Positions 45,431 to 57,626 of a stretch of DNA of 64,000 nucleotides are shown piece after piece. The position numbers and the translations under genes are program-made. The notes below the pieces were generated by a model. That model was not told where the DNA came from and did no database searches. It saw only the letters and a list, made by a program, of their open reading frames with translations. The DNA comes from Ashinkailepas kermadecensis (lineage: Eukaryota > Arthropoda > Thecostraca > Neolepadidae). How positions within the stretch are numbered: the first letter of the stretch is position 1; each line of letters begins with the position of its first letter. The DNA lies in assembly GCA_034440615.1 (NCBI GenBank), contig JAOTOM010004348.1:124001-188000 (forward strand), given 5' to 3'.

Positions 45431-45985
45431 CAGGCTTGATCCATAAACGTTTCGTAGGCGTTTGATGCATATATTGCCGGGAATTTGGACCCATCTGAAC
45501 ATGCGTAATACTGGTGGTTGGATGAATAAAACATTCTGCAGGGCAACTCGTTCCACCACAGAACCTTTCCCCAGTCTTCTTCATCCAATTTCTGCACTAT
45601 TTGGTAGACTTGAGACATTTAAAAATCGTCCTCTGTCAACTTGAGCCTTCTCCCGACATTGAAGCATCCCGACTAGTTCCTTTCAAAGATGTTTACATGT
45701 ATTTCGAAGTGTGCAGACATGTGCAAAACTCAATGCCCAGCCCAGAGATTTGCATTGCCGGTTACGCCATTCCACGACAGGTCGACCAGTGGCCACAATG
45801 GCCGAAATGACACCCTCATCATTCAGGTTTTGATGAAAATTGGCTTGGAGGGTAATCAGATGCTGCGAATCCGCATGTGCAATTTGGAAGCCGACCCGAC
45901 CAATGTTTTTCGAGTTATAGCCTCCGGTAGTTTTGAGAGATAATGTGAAGCGGCTTTCTTCAATGGCCTGTACCACATGTACCAT
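45431..45985 (-). pseudogene. Unidentified coding-like segments
   Basis: Two frames look protein-like. 45985-45683 contains SLKTTGGYNSKNIGRVGFQ and FHQNLNDEGVISAIVATG. 45618-45431 contains YQIVQKLDEEDWGKVLWWNE and ends at a good donor, GCCTG|GTGAGTGG. The first frame ends in a stop before the second begins, so they would need splicing or are relics. Codon third positions are much less GC-rich than in FLCN, RPA2, TKFC or PDRG1, which suggests a mobile or otherwise foreign origin. I do not recognise the family. A host exon cannot be excluded. Confidence 0.35.
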
Positions 45986-46229
45986 CAGACATCAATTCAC
46001 TTTCTGATGTTTGTTTTGGATTGCAGAAGTTCAAGGAATGCATTCGTGATAGTATGTGCCAAAAATTCGATCTTAAGAAATTGACATCGTGATCTATTAA
46101 TTGCAAGTTAAAACTGACAGGTCTGAAGTTTCAGAAACAAAGATATACAAATTGCCTGACAAATCAGAGAATCAAAAAAGGGGTTTGCCTGTCGCCACCA
46201 TTTCTACGGCAGGGCAGGGCACTGGCTAT

Positions 46230-46330
46230 CCGCGCTGCAGCCAGCCGCCGCAACTGCCGCCGCTCTCGCCGCCGCTGTCGCTGCTGCTCTCGCTGCTGCT
46301 CTCGCTGCTGCTCTCGCTGCCGCCACCTTG
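46230..46330. repeat. Triplet-type GCTGCTCTC repeat
   Basis: CTCTCGCTGCTGCT runs repeat every 15 bp, preceded by CCGCCGCTCTCGCCGCC. On the - strand it reads Ser/Glu-rich. Simple-sequence repeat, no gene inferred. Confidence 0.85.
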
Positions 46331-47857
46331 AACGATGCCGCCGATATATCTCGCAATGCCGCCTCGCCGTGATCTGCGCTGGTGCCGTTCTGTAGCTGGC
46401 GCGGCGTGGTAGGTAATCCAGTGATGGGGCACGCTGAAGACTGGTTAAAGATGGCACAAAAAACTAGACCAGGTTTGTGAACTTTACAAATATGCGTTGT
46501 GCAATTAACCTCGTTAACGTGTGTGCACCTGCGCTGCAAGTAAAATTTACTCCCTTTTTTCTATAATTTCATGCATTTACATTGTAGATGCACATAAATC
46601 TGTCAGCAGCAAACTGTCGTCTCGACGCAAATGTCCTGAGTTCGCATCTTATTACGTGGCTCAGTAAAGCTTTCCCACTATGCCGGCAAAAAACTTGATG
46701 CATGTTGACCGTAACAGTTTAAGCTAAATATATTCATTTGACGGAAATCGCACTTAAAGCAAGGAAGATGAAAGCGATCGTAATTTTGCCTCTCTCCCTC
46801 TCGGCCCGGTATCTCGGTCTCTCGCTCCCTTGCTCTCTCACTCTCCTTCTCCTCCTTCCTCATTTTGAAATACAAGATGATTTAGGGGCTGAAGGAAGAA
46901 TTTCAATGGTTCACTGACTACGTGCACTGAAAGAACAGCATAATTCGTCGAAACTACGCTCTACATGGTCAAGAAAGGTCGCCAACATAAAGCCAAAAGT
47001 GACGCGCTTCCACAGGCAAATGGGGGTGTCACTTTGTATACACTAAGAGGGGCCACCAGCTCCCTCAATCATTGAGTTTATCCACCCCCAATCGATCCAA
47101 AGCCTTTGGGCCCATAAGCATAAATCAGACAAAAATGTTCATCAAGGAAGCTTTGGCCATCCGAAAGATGATGTGCACCCTTTCCCTTCCTAAATAAATT
47201 TCACCAAGTTACACCCATGCAGGCAGATGGTGCCCAGACCAGACCAGACCAGACCACCAGACCCAGACCAGAGGAGTACCTCGCCAATGTGGTGCCGACA
47301 CCCATACAACAGTGGTCGACCTAGTGGGAGCTGAATGGCAATGCAGGCTGCCGTGAGATGTCCAATGTTTGACACGGTGGTGATGTCCGGCGTTCGACGC
47401 GGTGGTGTCAAGTGCCATGTCGACGACCCGTTTGATGCAGCGCAACTCCTGCAGCAGCTTGCACGTGAGCTCTGGACGATGATCGTGCAGCGCAACTCCT
47501 GCAGCAGCTTGCACGTCAGCTCTGGACGATGATCGTGCTGCACGCCTCGTCAGTCCCCTGATGATGATGAATAGGAGTTTAGGGGCGCGTCGACTGCCAA
47601 GGCAATTTTGCGCCCTCGTGAATGCTGGCACACCGAGCAGCTTGAGCCGCGCAAAATCTCCGACCGCCAGTCAGCTGCTCCTGCAACTAACACACATTGC
47701 AGACTTTGGTGAGCTTCGAGCGGCTGCCAGCGCTGCACAGGGCACGGTGGATGGCCAAGCCGCTTTGCACTCTCGAGCTGACCTTGGTAGAACCGCACGT
47801 CGCACTTCGTTCCCACGGCACTATAACCACACGGCAGAGTGAAGATTTTTGGGGGGT
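46331..47857. other. Intergenic stretch
   Basis: No gene is recognised. A 53-bp tandem duplication (GCAGCGCAACTCCTGCAGC ... GACGATGATCGTGC) occupies about 47435-47540. A reverse-oriented stand-alone tail (GGAGTTTAGGGGCGCGTCG ... TTTTGCGCCC) is at about 47560-47620. Confidence 0.5.
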
Positions 47858-47871
47858 AACTTTATCACGCA

Positions 47872-48019
47872 GGGGGACGAGTGACTAGGGGTAAGGTGCT
47901 TTCAATCGAAAGGTGGTGAGTCTTACCTGTCGCTACTCTTCGCCCGCGACCAATCGGCGTGAGAGATTGGCGACGCTATATGACTCAACGGTCGACGTGT
48001 CGTGAAACCAATAACCGCC
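47872..48019 (+). mobile_element. tRNA-derived SINE, degraded head
   Basis: Same family as 15009. The B-box region is worn, but GTGAGAGATTGGCGACGC and the tail GTGAAACCAATAACC are clear. Direct repeats AACTTTATCACGCA (47858-47871) and AACTTCATCACGCA (48020-48033) flank it. Confidence 0.9.
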
Positions 48020-48033
48020 AACTTCATCACGCA

Positions 48034-48690
48034 CATCTATGTGATGTGGTGGCCGACCTGCGACACAACTACAGATCCCACATGGAATGACCTCACACTC
48101 TGCCACCCTGTACAGGCACAAGTCCCTTGACACGGGCATCACAGCATCGGCGATAGTAGGGGTGGAGTGGCACATCTGGTACCTGATGGACAAGATGCTG
48201 CCCCTGACACTCTGTAGTACCAAGGCGCCAGTTGGTGAGTGGTGCACACTTGTAAACTCCATCTTGGAGTACAATCTGGCTGATCGCCCCATGCGAGCCA
48301 CACAGCTGCACTTTGACACTGGCTTTGGTAAGCCAAAGTATCCAGCCCTCTTGCAGACCATCAGTTTGAGTGACCTCGCCAACCCAGACTGCTGATTCAG
48401 TATGCACTAGTTGCACATTGATCCAGCATTTATCTGGTTCAAGATGGAGGTTGGGCTATCAGTGCAGCATTCCAGACAGGTGTGGCAGAGGTATGTGCAA
48501 TTAATGGAATCAATGGCTGCACAGTGTGGTGTGAAACTGATGTCAGATTTTGCAGCAGCAGCCAGGAGCAAGCAGCACCTGCAGAATGTGCTGCAAGTGG
48601 TCAAGCATGACCACACTATGCAGCTGAATCTTCATGGCTGTAAGCACAAGCTGGCTACAGACCACGCTATACCAATATGAAGCTTGACAA
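48034..48690 (+). pseudogene. Unidentified degenerate ORF pair
   Basis: Frames 48087-48395 (GEWCTLVNSILEYNLADRP, LLQTISLSDLANP) and 48411-48680 (AFIWFKMEVGLSVQHSRQV, QRYVQLMESMAAQCG) read like one protein broken by at least one frameshift. Codon use is unlike the host genes. AATAAA near 48707 and a short A-run near 48727 lie just after the second frame. It may be a remnant of a transposon or of an endogenous viral gene; I cannot name a family. Confidence 0.35.
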
Positions 48691-51218
48691 TAACAAACAA
48701 TTACAATAAAGGCAATGAAATAACATAAAAAAATGCAAAGTATTGTTCTTAAATATGCCTTGTAATTCTATTTTTAAGAATATTGTCCTCAAAAACAACT
48801 TCAAAAACAATCTTAAAGCAATCATAATGATGTTCTAAAAAATGTTACTCTAAATTTACTTCTTATTTTATTTAATGCAAGTCAGCTTCTCAAGCCATCA
48901 AGGAGCAGGAGTGCACCAAAAACATGAAAAAAAAGAAAGACATTTACCCTTTTGCCTACCTTGTTCCACTTCTCAGTCTTGCTAAATGTTCTCAGGACTT
49001 TGCAGAGGTCTGCATATGCATTTACAGAAAAGACAACGGCAGACTGTTTCGGACACCACAAGTTTGATAAGCTCACATACATATTCTTCCTCACATTCTG
49101 ATGTACCATAGTGCAGTGTTCCTGTTAATTGCCCTGTCTATCTGATAACTATTTTTATTTAATCTAGGGGACTGGCATACCAGATGATATGGGCTCCCCT
49201 CAATCAGACACATAACTCATCTCTGGGCAACATGAAACTTGTATTTGGGAAACCAACCAGATGAGAGGACTATGTGAAAAGCTTTGGTAAAGTCTAAGTA
49301 CACTACATCTATCCCAATTTATCTGAGGAGCTGGTAGAGTAACATTCCTTGCATGTGCTTCAGGGAAGGGCTGAATATTTTTCCAGGAGTCAGAGTATGA
49401 TATTTTATTAGATAGCTAATACAATATGCTGCACATAGTACTTCCCCTTAGGATGGGTTCTCTGGTTTGATTGTGCTTCAATAATTACATTTCTTAGACA
49501 ATAGCTGAAGAGCATTATATATTTAAATGTAGTGATATGCTCAATGATTTAGATGCATAAATGTTCATAAAATGAGAATCATGTTAATAGCATGCAAGTG
49601 GATTCAGTACCAGCATTGGATATGTGATGCTGGTGAGATGAGCCATGGTAACACAATGGGCTTAACTGTACTTCCAAACTCATGATATAGCATCTGCTAG
49701 TAAGATTCAATGTTTTGATTGCTTTCCTTACACAATCCTAAGCAAACTTGCAGTTTAATATAATTTTGAATTTTTCAAATTTCTTTTACAATGCAATGTT
49801 TATGAATGGATTTGGTTTGTCTCAGAAATTTCGTAACACATTTCTAAATATGATTAAGGTGATGTAACCATTTATTCCTGTAGAAAATGTGAGCAAAATG
49901 TCATTTTTGGGGATTGAAACATTTACTTTTTCTGAAGAAAGGATGCCAGGCTAGGCTAGGCTAGGCTAAAAAGGAAAAATGTCAGGTTAGTCTAGGTTTG
50001 GTTGGGTTATATCAAGTTAAATTAGGTTAGATTGGATCAAGCTAGGTTGACATAGGTGAGCCATGATGCAATAGTTTGTTGCCAACTGAGAAGTATGATT
50101 TTCCCACAAAAATGAGTGGTCACATTGTCTAAACATGTTCAGAAGGGCATTTTTGTAACTAATTACCTAGCTGCCTTACAATGCCATATCGGGCCTGCAA
50201 TAAAGTATACCGAATATAGCTGTCATAACTATTAGCTATGGGTAGTATAAGTAGCACAATTTAATTGGCAAAATGTGATATAACCAAACTTGGGCTTATA
50301 CTTGAGCTGAATCGATAATCAACTCATGAACCAATCATTTTTGGATGAGTCATGAGTGGAATCAATTCTTTCCCCCAAAATATATCTTGAGTTGTGAGTT
50401 GAATCACATCTTTCTTTTAAAAAATTAGTCAAATCATGAGTCAATCATTCAAATCACAATGAGTTATTTCAAGTCTTATGACTCAAATGCAAGTTATGAA
50501 GAAATGATATAAAGCATGTATCTTTGTGAATAGTATGCCATGACACAAAGTAGGGAGTAAAAACACAGCTTAATGATTCATGTGTCATCACCGCCGGTAA
50601 AGTCGTTTGTTGAGACGCACACCTTGCTGCATTTATTCAAGTTGCCTGCAAGTTCTGTTGCATGCGCAGCAACACAGGATGTCTTAGGCTTAGGGACAAG
50701 GCACACAAACATGAATACCAGGGCAGTCAGAGGCCAGCAGGAACTTAGGACCACGAGCCAGAGCTAGGCATGCATTGACATGCAGTGTGTGGGTGTGGTT
50801 TCTGCAACAAACCCAATCCAATAACAGGTTACACAGATAGCATCCAAAGCCATGCGCAACAACACAAGTACATTCGCGGTAAGCACTTCAACAAGCCATT
50901 ACTTTATACAAACTCAACAATGAAGTCAAGGTGAGCAAGCCTGCAATGAATAGCCTATAATCAGCATCCAGCAAACAGGATTTCATCTGTCAACCACACC
51001 AATCACCCGCGTAGACATGAACGTACCAAAAGTGTTCCAACTCCGCCGGTGATGAATGTGAAGAGGCAATGTGCAGCACACTTTACATGCCACCAATTGA
51101 CTGACTCTCATGCAGCTTTAAATCATGTTCTTCACTGAAACAGAGAATCACGTATAGGACTTGCAACATCATGCTTAGCATTACAATTGTCAACTTGTCA
51201 GTTGCCAGTGAGTAAAGA
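48691..51218. other. AT-rich intergenic region
   Basis: Base composition changes sharply to AT-rich. Tandem GGCTAGGCTAGGCTA and AGGTTAG motifs lie at 49950-50050. Diverged ATCATGAGTCAAATC-type strings recur at 50310-50480 and again at 52990-53180. No gene recognised. Confidence 0.5.
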
Positions 51219-52745
51219 ATGAAGGGTACTGAAGTTATGAAGGGTACTGAAGAAAATAAAGTAGTTCCTATTTTCAAGAAAGGAGAAAGAGGGAAAGTTG
51301 AAAACTATAGGCCAGTAAGCCTCACATCACTAGTCTGCAAGGTACTTGAATCAATTATCAAGGATAAAATAGTTAGTTTTCTGGAAGCAAACAGAGTGAT
51401 TCAAGATACTCAACATGGGTTTAGACAAGGGAGAGTGTCTCACAAATCTCTTGGACTTTTTTAATTTTGCTACAGAACAATTTGATAAGGGAAATCAGGT
51501 TGATGTAGCATATCTTGACTTTAGCAAGGCCTTTGACAAGGTACCTCATAAACGGTTAATGATGCAGCTTCAGGCCCTTGGTATTGTGGGTGAAATCCTA
51601 AAATGGATAGGGTTGTAGCTTTCAGATAGACAGCAGAGAGCGATGCTAAATGGTACAAAATCATCATGGCAAAATGTTCTTAGTGGAGTCCCCCAGGGAC
51701 TCCAGGGTACTGGTACCACCATTGTTCATTATGTTTGTAGATAACATTGAAAGTGGCCTAAGCAGTAAGGTTTTGAAATTTGCAGATTATTTGAAGGTAT
51801 TTAGGGCAATAACAGGGCACAATGAGCAGGTCTTGCTGCAGAAAGACTTAGACGAGCTTGTGAAGTGGTCCGAAAAATGGCAAATGAAATTTAATTTTGA
51901 TAAGTGCAAAATCATGCATGTAGGTAGGCAGCATATCAAGGCTCCATACTTGATGGGTGGCCAAGTACTATCTGTGACTCAGCAGGAGAAGGACTTAGGT
52001 GTTATTTTGAACACAAAATTGGGGGCATCAGAACAGACCAAAGAAGCCAGGAAGAAGGCACTAAGAATGCTTGGGGCAATAAATAGGAATGTATCATACA
52101 AAAGTGAGGAAGTCATCAGGAAGCTTTATTGTGCATATGTCAGGCCACATCTGGAATATTGTGTCCAAGCTTGGTCCCCTAGTTATGAAAAAGATTGTTG
52201 GCTTTTATAGAGGGTACAAAAGAGGGCAACAAAAATGGTGAATGGTATGGGCAACCTGGCATATGAGGAAAGATTGAAGAAATTGAATATGTTTTCACTT
52301 AGATATAGAAGGCTGAGAGGAGATCTCACTGAGGTCTTTAAATTTGTTCATGGTCAGAAACAGGGTTATCTCAGGGAACTGTTTGAATTTAACAGAAATG
52401 ATGCAATTAGAGGTCATCAATTCAAAATTAAAGTTAATCACAGCAGGACAAGGTTAAGACAGTCCTTCTTCACCAACAGGGTAGTAGAACACTGGAACCA
52501 GCTGCCAGAAACCATTGTCAGTAGCAACACACTGAACATCTTTAAGAACAGCATAGACAATCATTATAAGAATAGGGGGCTTGTTTTTCTGTATTCCAGG
52601 GAGAGTTGATCAACACATTTGGTGGACAACTGGTTCAGTGTACAGAGTGCAACCAAGAAGGGCCCTTGTGGCTCATAGTTGCACTGATCTTTTATGTCTT
52701 TATGTCTCTATGTCTATTTACCAAAAACCAATGACAATAACTACA
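51219..52745 (+). mobile_element. CR1/jockey-like LINE, 3' half, inactivated
   Basis: Reverse transcriptase fragments lie in order. VVPIFKKGERGKVENYRPVS (from about 51255) is followed by QHGFRQG, then DVAYLDFSKAFDKVPHKRL, then KLGASEQTKEARKKAL and the usual C-terminus with LFEFNRNDAIRGHQF. The frame breaks at about 51440 and 51710, and stops occur at 51618 and 52210. The catalytic FADD box reads FADY, a lost Asp. No endonuclease domain is present, so the copy is 5'-truncated and dead. The 3' UTR ends near 52745 and a TA array follows directly. Confidence 0.9.
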
Positions 52746-52752
52746 AGTCACA

Positions 52753-52836
<84 letters not shown>

Positions 52837-52872
52837 ATATATACCTATATACACATTATATTAATACAAATG

Positions 52873-52916
<44 letters not shown>

Positions 52917-52970
52917 CCCATACATACATACATATATATATACATATTATATATATATATATATATATAA
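52746..52970. repeat. (TA)n array with (GT) interruptions
   Basis: Long TATATA run (52756-52826), a GTGTGTG segment and further TA blocks. It directly follows the LINE 3' end. Confidence 0.96.
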
Positions 52971-54570
52971 TGTGGGCAGTGCACACGGAAACATATGGCT
53001 CATGAGTCTGATCTGAATCGATTCAAATTTATGTCAGTCTGTTTGAGTTGCGAGTTGAATCATGCTTTGTGAGCTGAGTCTGAATTGAGTCAAACCAAAT
53101 TGAAATAATTTTGACCTGCTCTGAATCATGAGTCAAATCAGATCTCTAGATCTATGAGTCATATGTGAGTCGACTAAAAAAATTTGAGTACAGCACAAGT
53201 CTGGATATAACATACGAAAACCACGGACTACCTAATACCAAAACTTACCTAAACGTAGCCTAAACCGCACAGAAACTAATCTTTTAACAGCAATTTTGGG
53301 GTTTAATGCATCAAATGCGCCATAAATGAACGAGTCAAGAACGTTCCCTTAGTTTAGCAAATATCATACAAATCCAATGAAACGGTTAGTAAAAAAAAAA
53401 CTAGAACTTGTTTAGACCATCTCTCCTACAAGAAACAATTATGAAGCCGCACGCAGAACATTACCCAATGAGTCCTACCTTAAATTAAAGGTTTCTTGAG
53501 TACTACATATGGCGCGAACAGCAAGCTGCAACATGCGATACATAAAGGAAACCTTCATCCAGGAACGATTTTATCTTAAAACAGCTCCTTTCAGTAATGT
53601 TTAATTTACTCTTTTTGGTACAATTTTAATACAATATGCATGAAGTTTCGTCTTTAAAGCCAAGTATGAAAGTTATGATGGTTGTTTAGATCTCAAAGTA
53701 GTTAAATATTATTGTAAGTAATTACTATTTATTCACCATCAATTAAAACTTCAATATTTCTCACGGTGCGAAAATATGTGCGGCCTTCGGTTTCGGTTTG
53801 CGCGGGGATGCTCAAGATTAACGCAGCTACTGTTATATAAGTGTATGAGTGGTCTAAGTGGTTTGTTATACACCTAGTCTATAGTCTGTTATAAGTCACA
53901 AGGTAAGTGCGTGCCAAGGCTATAGAAGACCAGTGAGTACCTACACTGACAGGTTGGTCATGGATCAGATTATTGCTGTCGTTGAGTCTCCTGAGCGAGA
54001 ATGGATATCCGGTGTTATTTAACACGAAATAAAGCTTGAGCTGGGTGAATGTAGGGCTCAAGGCCATTTACTTGTGAAAATTATTCGGCGGAGTGTATCC
54101 CCCACAATACCTACATGGGGGAAAAGGATGGGCCAGAATGAAGGAATACTCAATAGGAATTTCCATGCTAGGTATAACCTTGAATTGTATTATGGGGGCA
54201 AAGCCAGCACGTTGGGCACTTCTACTTCAAACATATATAAGAATCGGTAAATTTGCAGATCAAGGTAACTTCATTTTGTTTTAGTTTTCAATGAAATTCT
54301 TTTTAACACAATTGAGATGATACAACCACTCATTTTCTCAGCAAATTATAATTTTTTAGTCAACCGTGGTTGATGCAATTGGTGATGTCATGGATATGGT
54401 ATGGGGGAAATGTGCTACGATATTAACAGTATTTTATGACTTAATGCTGCAAACATTTACATGCCTTAATGGGATGGTTCAGGCTGTGGCTCATCCTTTT
54501 GTACCTTGATGGTATCAGACTGACCAGCATGGTGCATGGACTGTGGCTTATAAAGCTTTGATGCTTTGAG
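52971..54570. other. AT-rich intergenic region
   Basis: No gene recognised. Imperfect GAGTCAAATC/ATGAGTC strings at 52990-53180 resemble those at 50310-50480, suggesting one decayed repeat split by the LINE insertion. Confidence 0.4.
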
Positions 54571-54727
54571 GGGCATTGGTAGCTCAGTGGTTAAGCTGAG
54601 CATCTGTCAAGCCAGAGGTATGAGGTTCGATCCCCGGCGACCCCACCCTTCTTGCCAGGGTGAGAGGCAGGCAATGCCTTATGGCCTCAGCTGCTGAGTG
54701 CATCATAAAGTCACAACCACCAACCAA
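54571..54727 (+). mobile_element. tRNA-SINE (Val/Asp-like head)
   Basis: The head GGCATTGGTAGCTCAGTGG has a complete A box; the B box is GAGGTTCGATCCCCGG. The body has GCCAGGGTGAGAGGCAGG and the tail ends CACAACCACCAACC. Direct repeats CTTTGATGCTTTGAG (54556-54570) and CTTTGATGCTTTAAG (54728-54742) flank it. Related to 34984-35150. Confidence 0.92.
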
Positions 54728-54742
54728 CTTTGATGCTTTAAG

Positions 54743-56053
54743 AGGGAAATTATGAATATTGTGGCAGTGGAATTCATTCAAAAACAAATACAGGCAGACC
54801 TTGGAACAAATTAGGCAAGCAAACTTGATAGGAAAGATGCAGTGTTGTCAGTAAATTATAAACTTGTGTGATTGTCTGCAAAAGAAAGTTTAATAGTTAT
54901 GTGAGGTACTGGAGTGCAACTTGTACACAGTGAAGCCATCCTTACACTGATATGCATGGCTGCATGTGGCTTATCTGTTGATTTCTGCTTCAATCAAAAG
55001 TTCAAAAGTTACATATGAATAGATAAACCATACAAAAGATAAAAGAACCTAACCTAACCTAGAATAATATGCATAGCATAATAAATATGGTATCTAACCT
55101 AACCTGACCAAAACAACCGGTATCATACCAAACAAACTTTTCTGCCATGACACCATCAAATCTTGTCAAACATTGGGCACTGCAGTTAATGCTAACAGCA
55201 TTGCAAGGAACTTCTGGCCTTGATCAGAGGTTGTGGGTGTATGTGGTTGTGAATTTTCTGTGTGTGGAATGAATGTGGAATGAAGCCAGAAACATAGGCT
55301 TTTTTAGGTAAATATGCATTGAATCGAGTGTGTGAAGTGTTGCCGCTCTACTTTATCACAACAGTGACACCAGGTACAGATATAATTATATGTAGTTGAC
55401 TATATTTATATATTTAATTTTATGATCATGTTCTTTGCCAACTGAAAAGTATGCATTTGCAGATAAAATGAGTGGTTGCATCAAGTTCACCACATTCATA
55501 AACATTGCATTGGAAACAAATTCCAAGAAATCAGAATCCAAACAACCAAACCTAACCCATTGTTTTCTTTATGGAGGTAAAATGTGTGTGAAACTTGTGT
55601 GGTGATTATCTGAAACTGCAATAGTACCCCAAAATTTGGGTGCAATGTAGCTTTAAATGCAGCCAAATCTGTGAATGCTACTAGGTGCATGATCAGGTAA
55701 TGAAATTCATGTTTCACAAAATCTGAGGCTAAAATATTTTCTTGCAATTTACTAATTTATATATGTGAGCCAATTTTAGTGAATGAAGTACATAAGGCAC
55801 ACAATTCACATAGATCAAGAGCAGCACATAACCCAGTACAGAACCCTGGTGAACTCCACAAATAACTTCCATTGGCTTGCTGGAAGAGCCAGAGATGAGC
55901 ACTTTCATTTACTTTCCACATATAAAATTTTGAATTGAGATGAGGATTATCTCTGAAATTCCAAGATCTCTCAGTATTGTTAGTAGCAGGGCATGACTCA
56001 CAACATGAAATGCCTTTGAACGATCTAAGAAAATTACACATATCACATAGCAC
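54743..56053. other. AT-rich intergenic region
   Basis: No gene recognised. AACCTAACCTAACC (about 55048) and CTAACCTAACC (about 55096) are short TTAGG-complement runs of the kind common in arthropod DNA. Confidence 0.45.
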
Positions 56054-56538
56054 CAGTGATAAATTATTCGTGAAATAGGGTGGAATATACCACTTTCTGA
56101 ACACTCAATCGATATCCTTCTCCAAGAAGTATTGGCATCCTGCTCCTTGATGCATGCTTATGAAGTCTTTGTGTCTCCTTTCTAACAGTATCTCGTTTAT
56201 AAGTAGCATGTGCATGCTCTTGACAAGGAATTGTGATATGCGAACACTTCGCGATGCAATTTCAGGTAAAGGGATTACATATAATGTGATATGGCATACA
56301 ATAGCAGTTTATAGCACAGTTATTATTCTCCCTATCCCGAATATAGCTCTTCTTAAATTATGAATCTCAAAACAAATTATATAGGTACAGTGATAAGTAC
56401 CTACACCATTTGCTCAAATTTAAGTCTGAAAGACATCAAAAGCATTTTAAATGACACCAATTCCATGGGAAATTTTGACATCCTACCGTGCTCGTTTTGA
56501 CATCTCACACCTAACGAAAAAACATTATTTTAACCCTG
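56054..56538 (+). mobile_element. hAT MITE family 1, copy D
   Basis: Left end CAGTGATAAATTATT, right end TTATTTTAACCCTG. Flanking 8-mers CATAGCAC (56046-56053) and CATGGCAC (56539-56546) agree at seven of eight positions. Confidence 0.93.
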
Positions 56539-57626
56539 CATGGCACTCATCTAGCTGGGTAGACATTCTGTATGTCAGCAATAGCTGATCCTCGACAGAA
56601 TGTTCTTGATAGAAGCCAAATTTGCCTTGGTTGAGCAAATGGTGGCCTTCCAAATATTCTGTCAGTTTCTCAACAACTAATAATTCCAGACTTACATGGG
56701 ACAGAAGTAAGACTCACTGGGTGATAGTTGAGTGGCTTGTGCTTTGCACCCTTCCTAAAGATTAGAATAACAAGTTTTTGCAACAGTCAGGGATACTTCC
56801 AGTGGTAAGAGATGATTTGAGCATGATGAAAAGTGGTTTTGGAAGCTCCTCACAACAAGATGCAAGTAACTGAGAGTGGGCCCGATCAGGACCCATGCTG
56901 GAGGATCAATCAACCTTGCTCAACATTCTGAGCACATCAGCTTCTGTAATCTCAATATTTTGCTGCACTATTTCATTGATTTGGTGTAGGACTGGGTTTG
57001 TTATCCCATATGTGCAATATACTGAGGAAACTGCCCCATTTACCTACCTATGTATATGAGCATAATGTGTGCATGATGTGTTGTGCATACTTAATGCATT
57101 AGGTGCAATATATCCTGCCATATCTGGCATGTAAACTAGTCCAGCTGAATATGTGGTATCGTGTTCTGAATTATTTTGGTGCTTTCACAGATAGATACTG
57201 ACATTTGCAGATTTATACTATATCTGTGCAGGCTGGTGTTGATAAAACTGATCAAGTTGATGCATGCAATATCAATTTGCCCTGCAGGTTTTCTGTGCAG
57301 GCTCAACATGTTATGGAACATTGGGAGCACAGTGTGGCAGCAATCAATAAATGCATTTCACCGGTACAAAGCTAAGAAAACAAGGTAATGATACTTGGTC
57401 TCCCTATACCAAGGCTATTCTCATAAAGGGAATCAGCAAATATTGAGGCTTTATACATGGAGCATATAATTGTTACAATGCTCATGAACAGAACCGGTGC
57501 AAAAATGGCTAATATAAGTAGTGAAAAAACTGTCAATCCACTGAATGATTATTTCCAAGGAAGTGTTGCATAACTCATGTCATGTGCATCGTCCAGACTA
57601 GAACCGCCACTGTTCGTTCCCAGACC
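56539..57626. other. Region upstream of RPA2
   Basis: A possible decayed LINE piece lies around 56570-57000, where the - strand could encode reverse-transcriptase-like text, but frames are heavily broken. The RPA2 promoter should lie near the right end; no motif is firmly identified. Confidence 0.35.
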
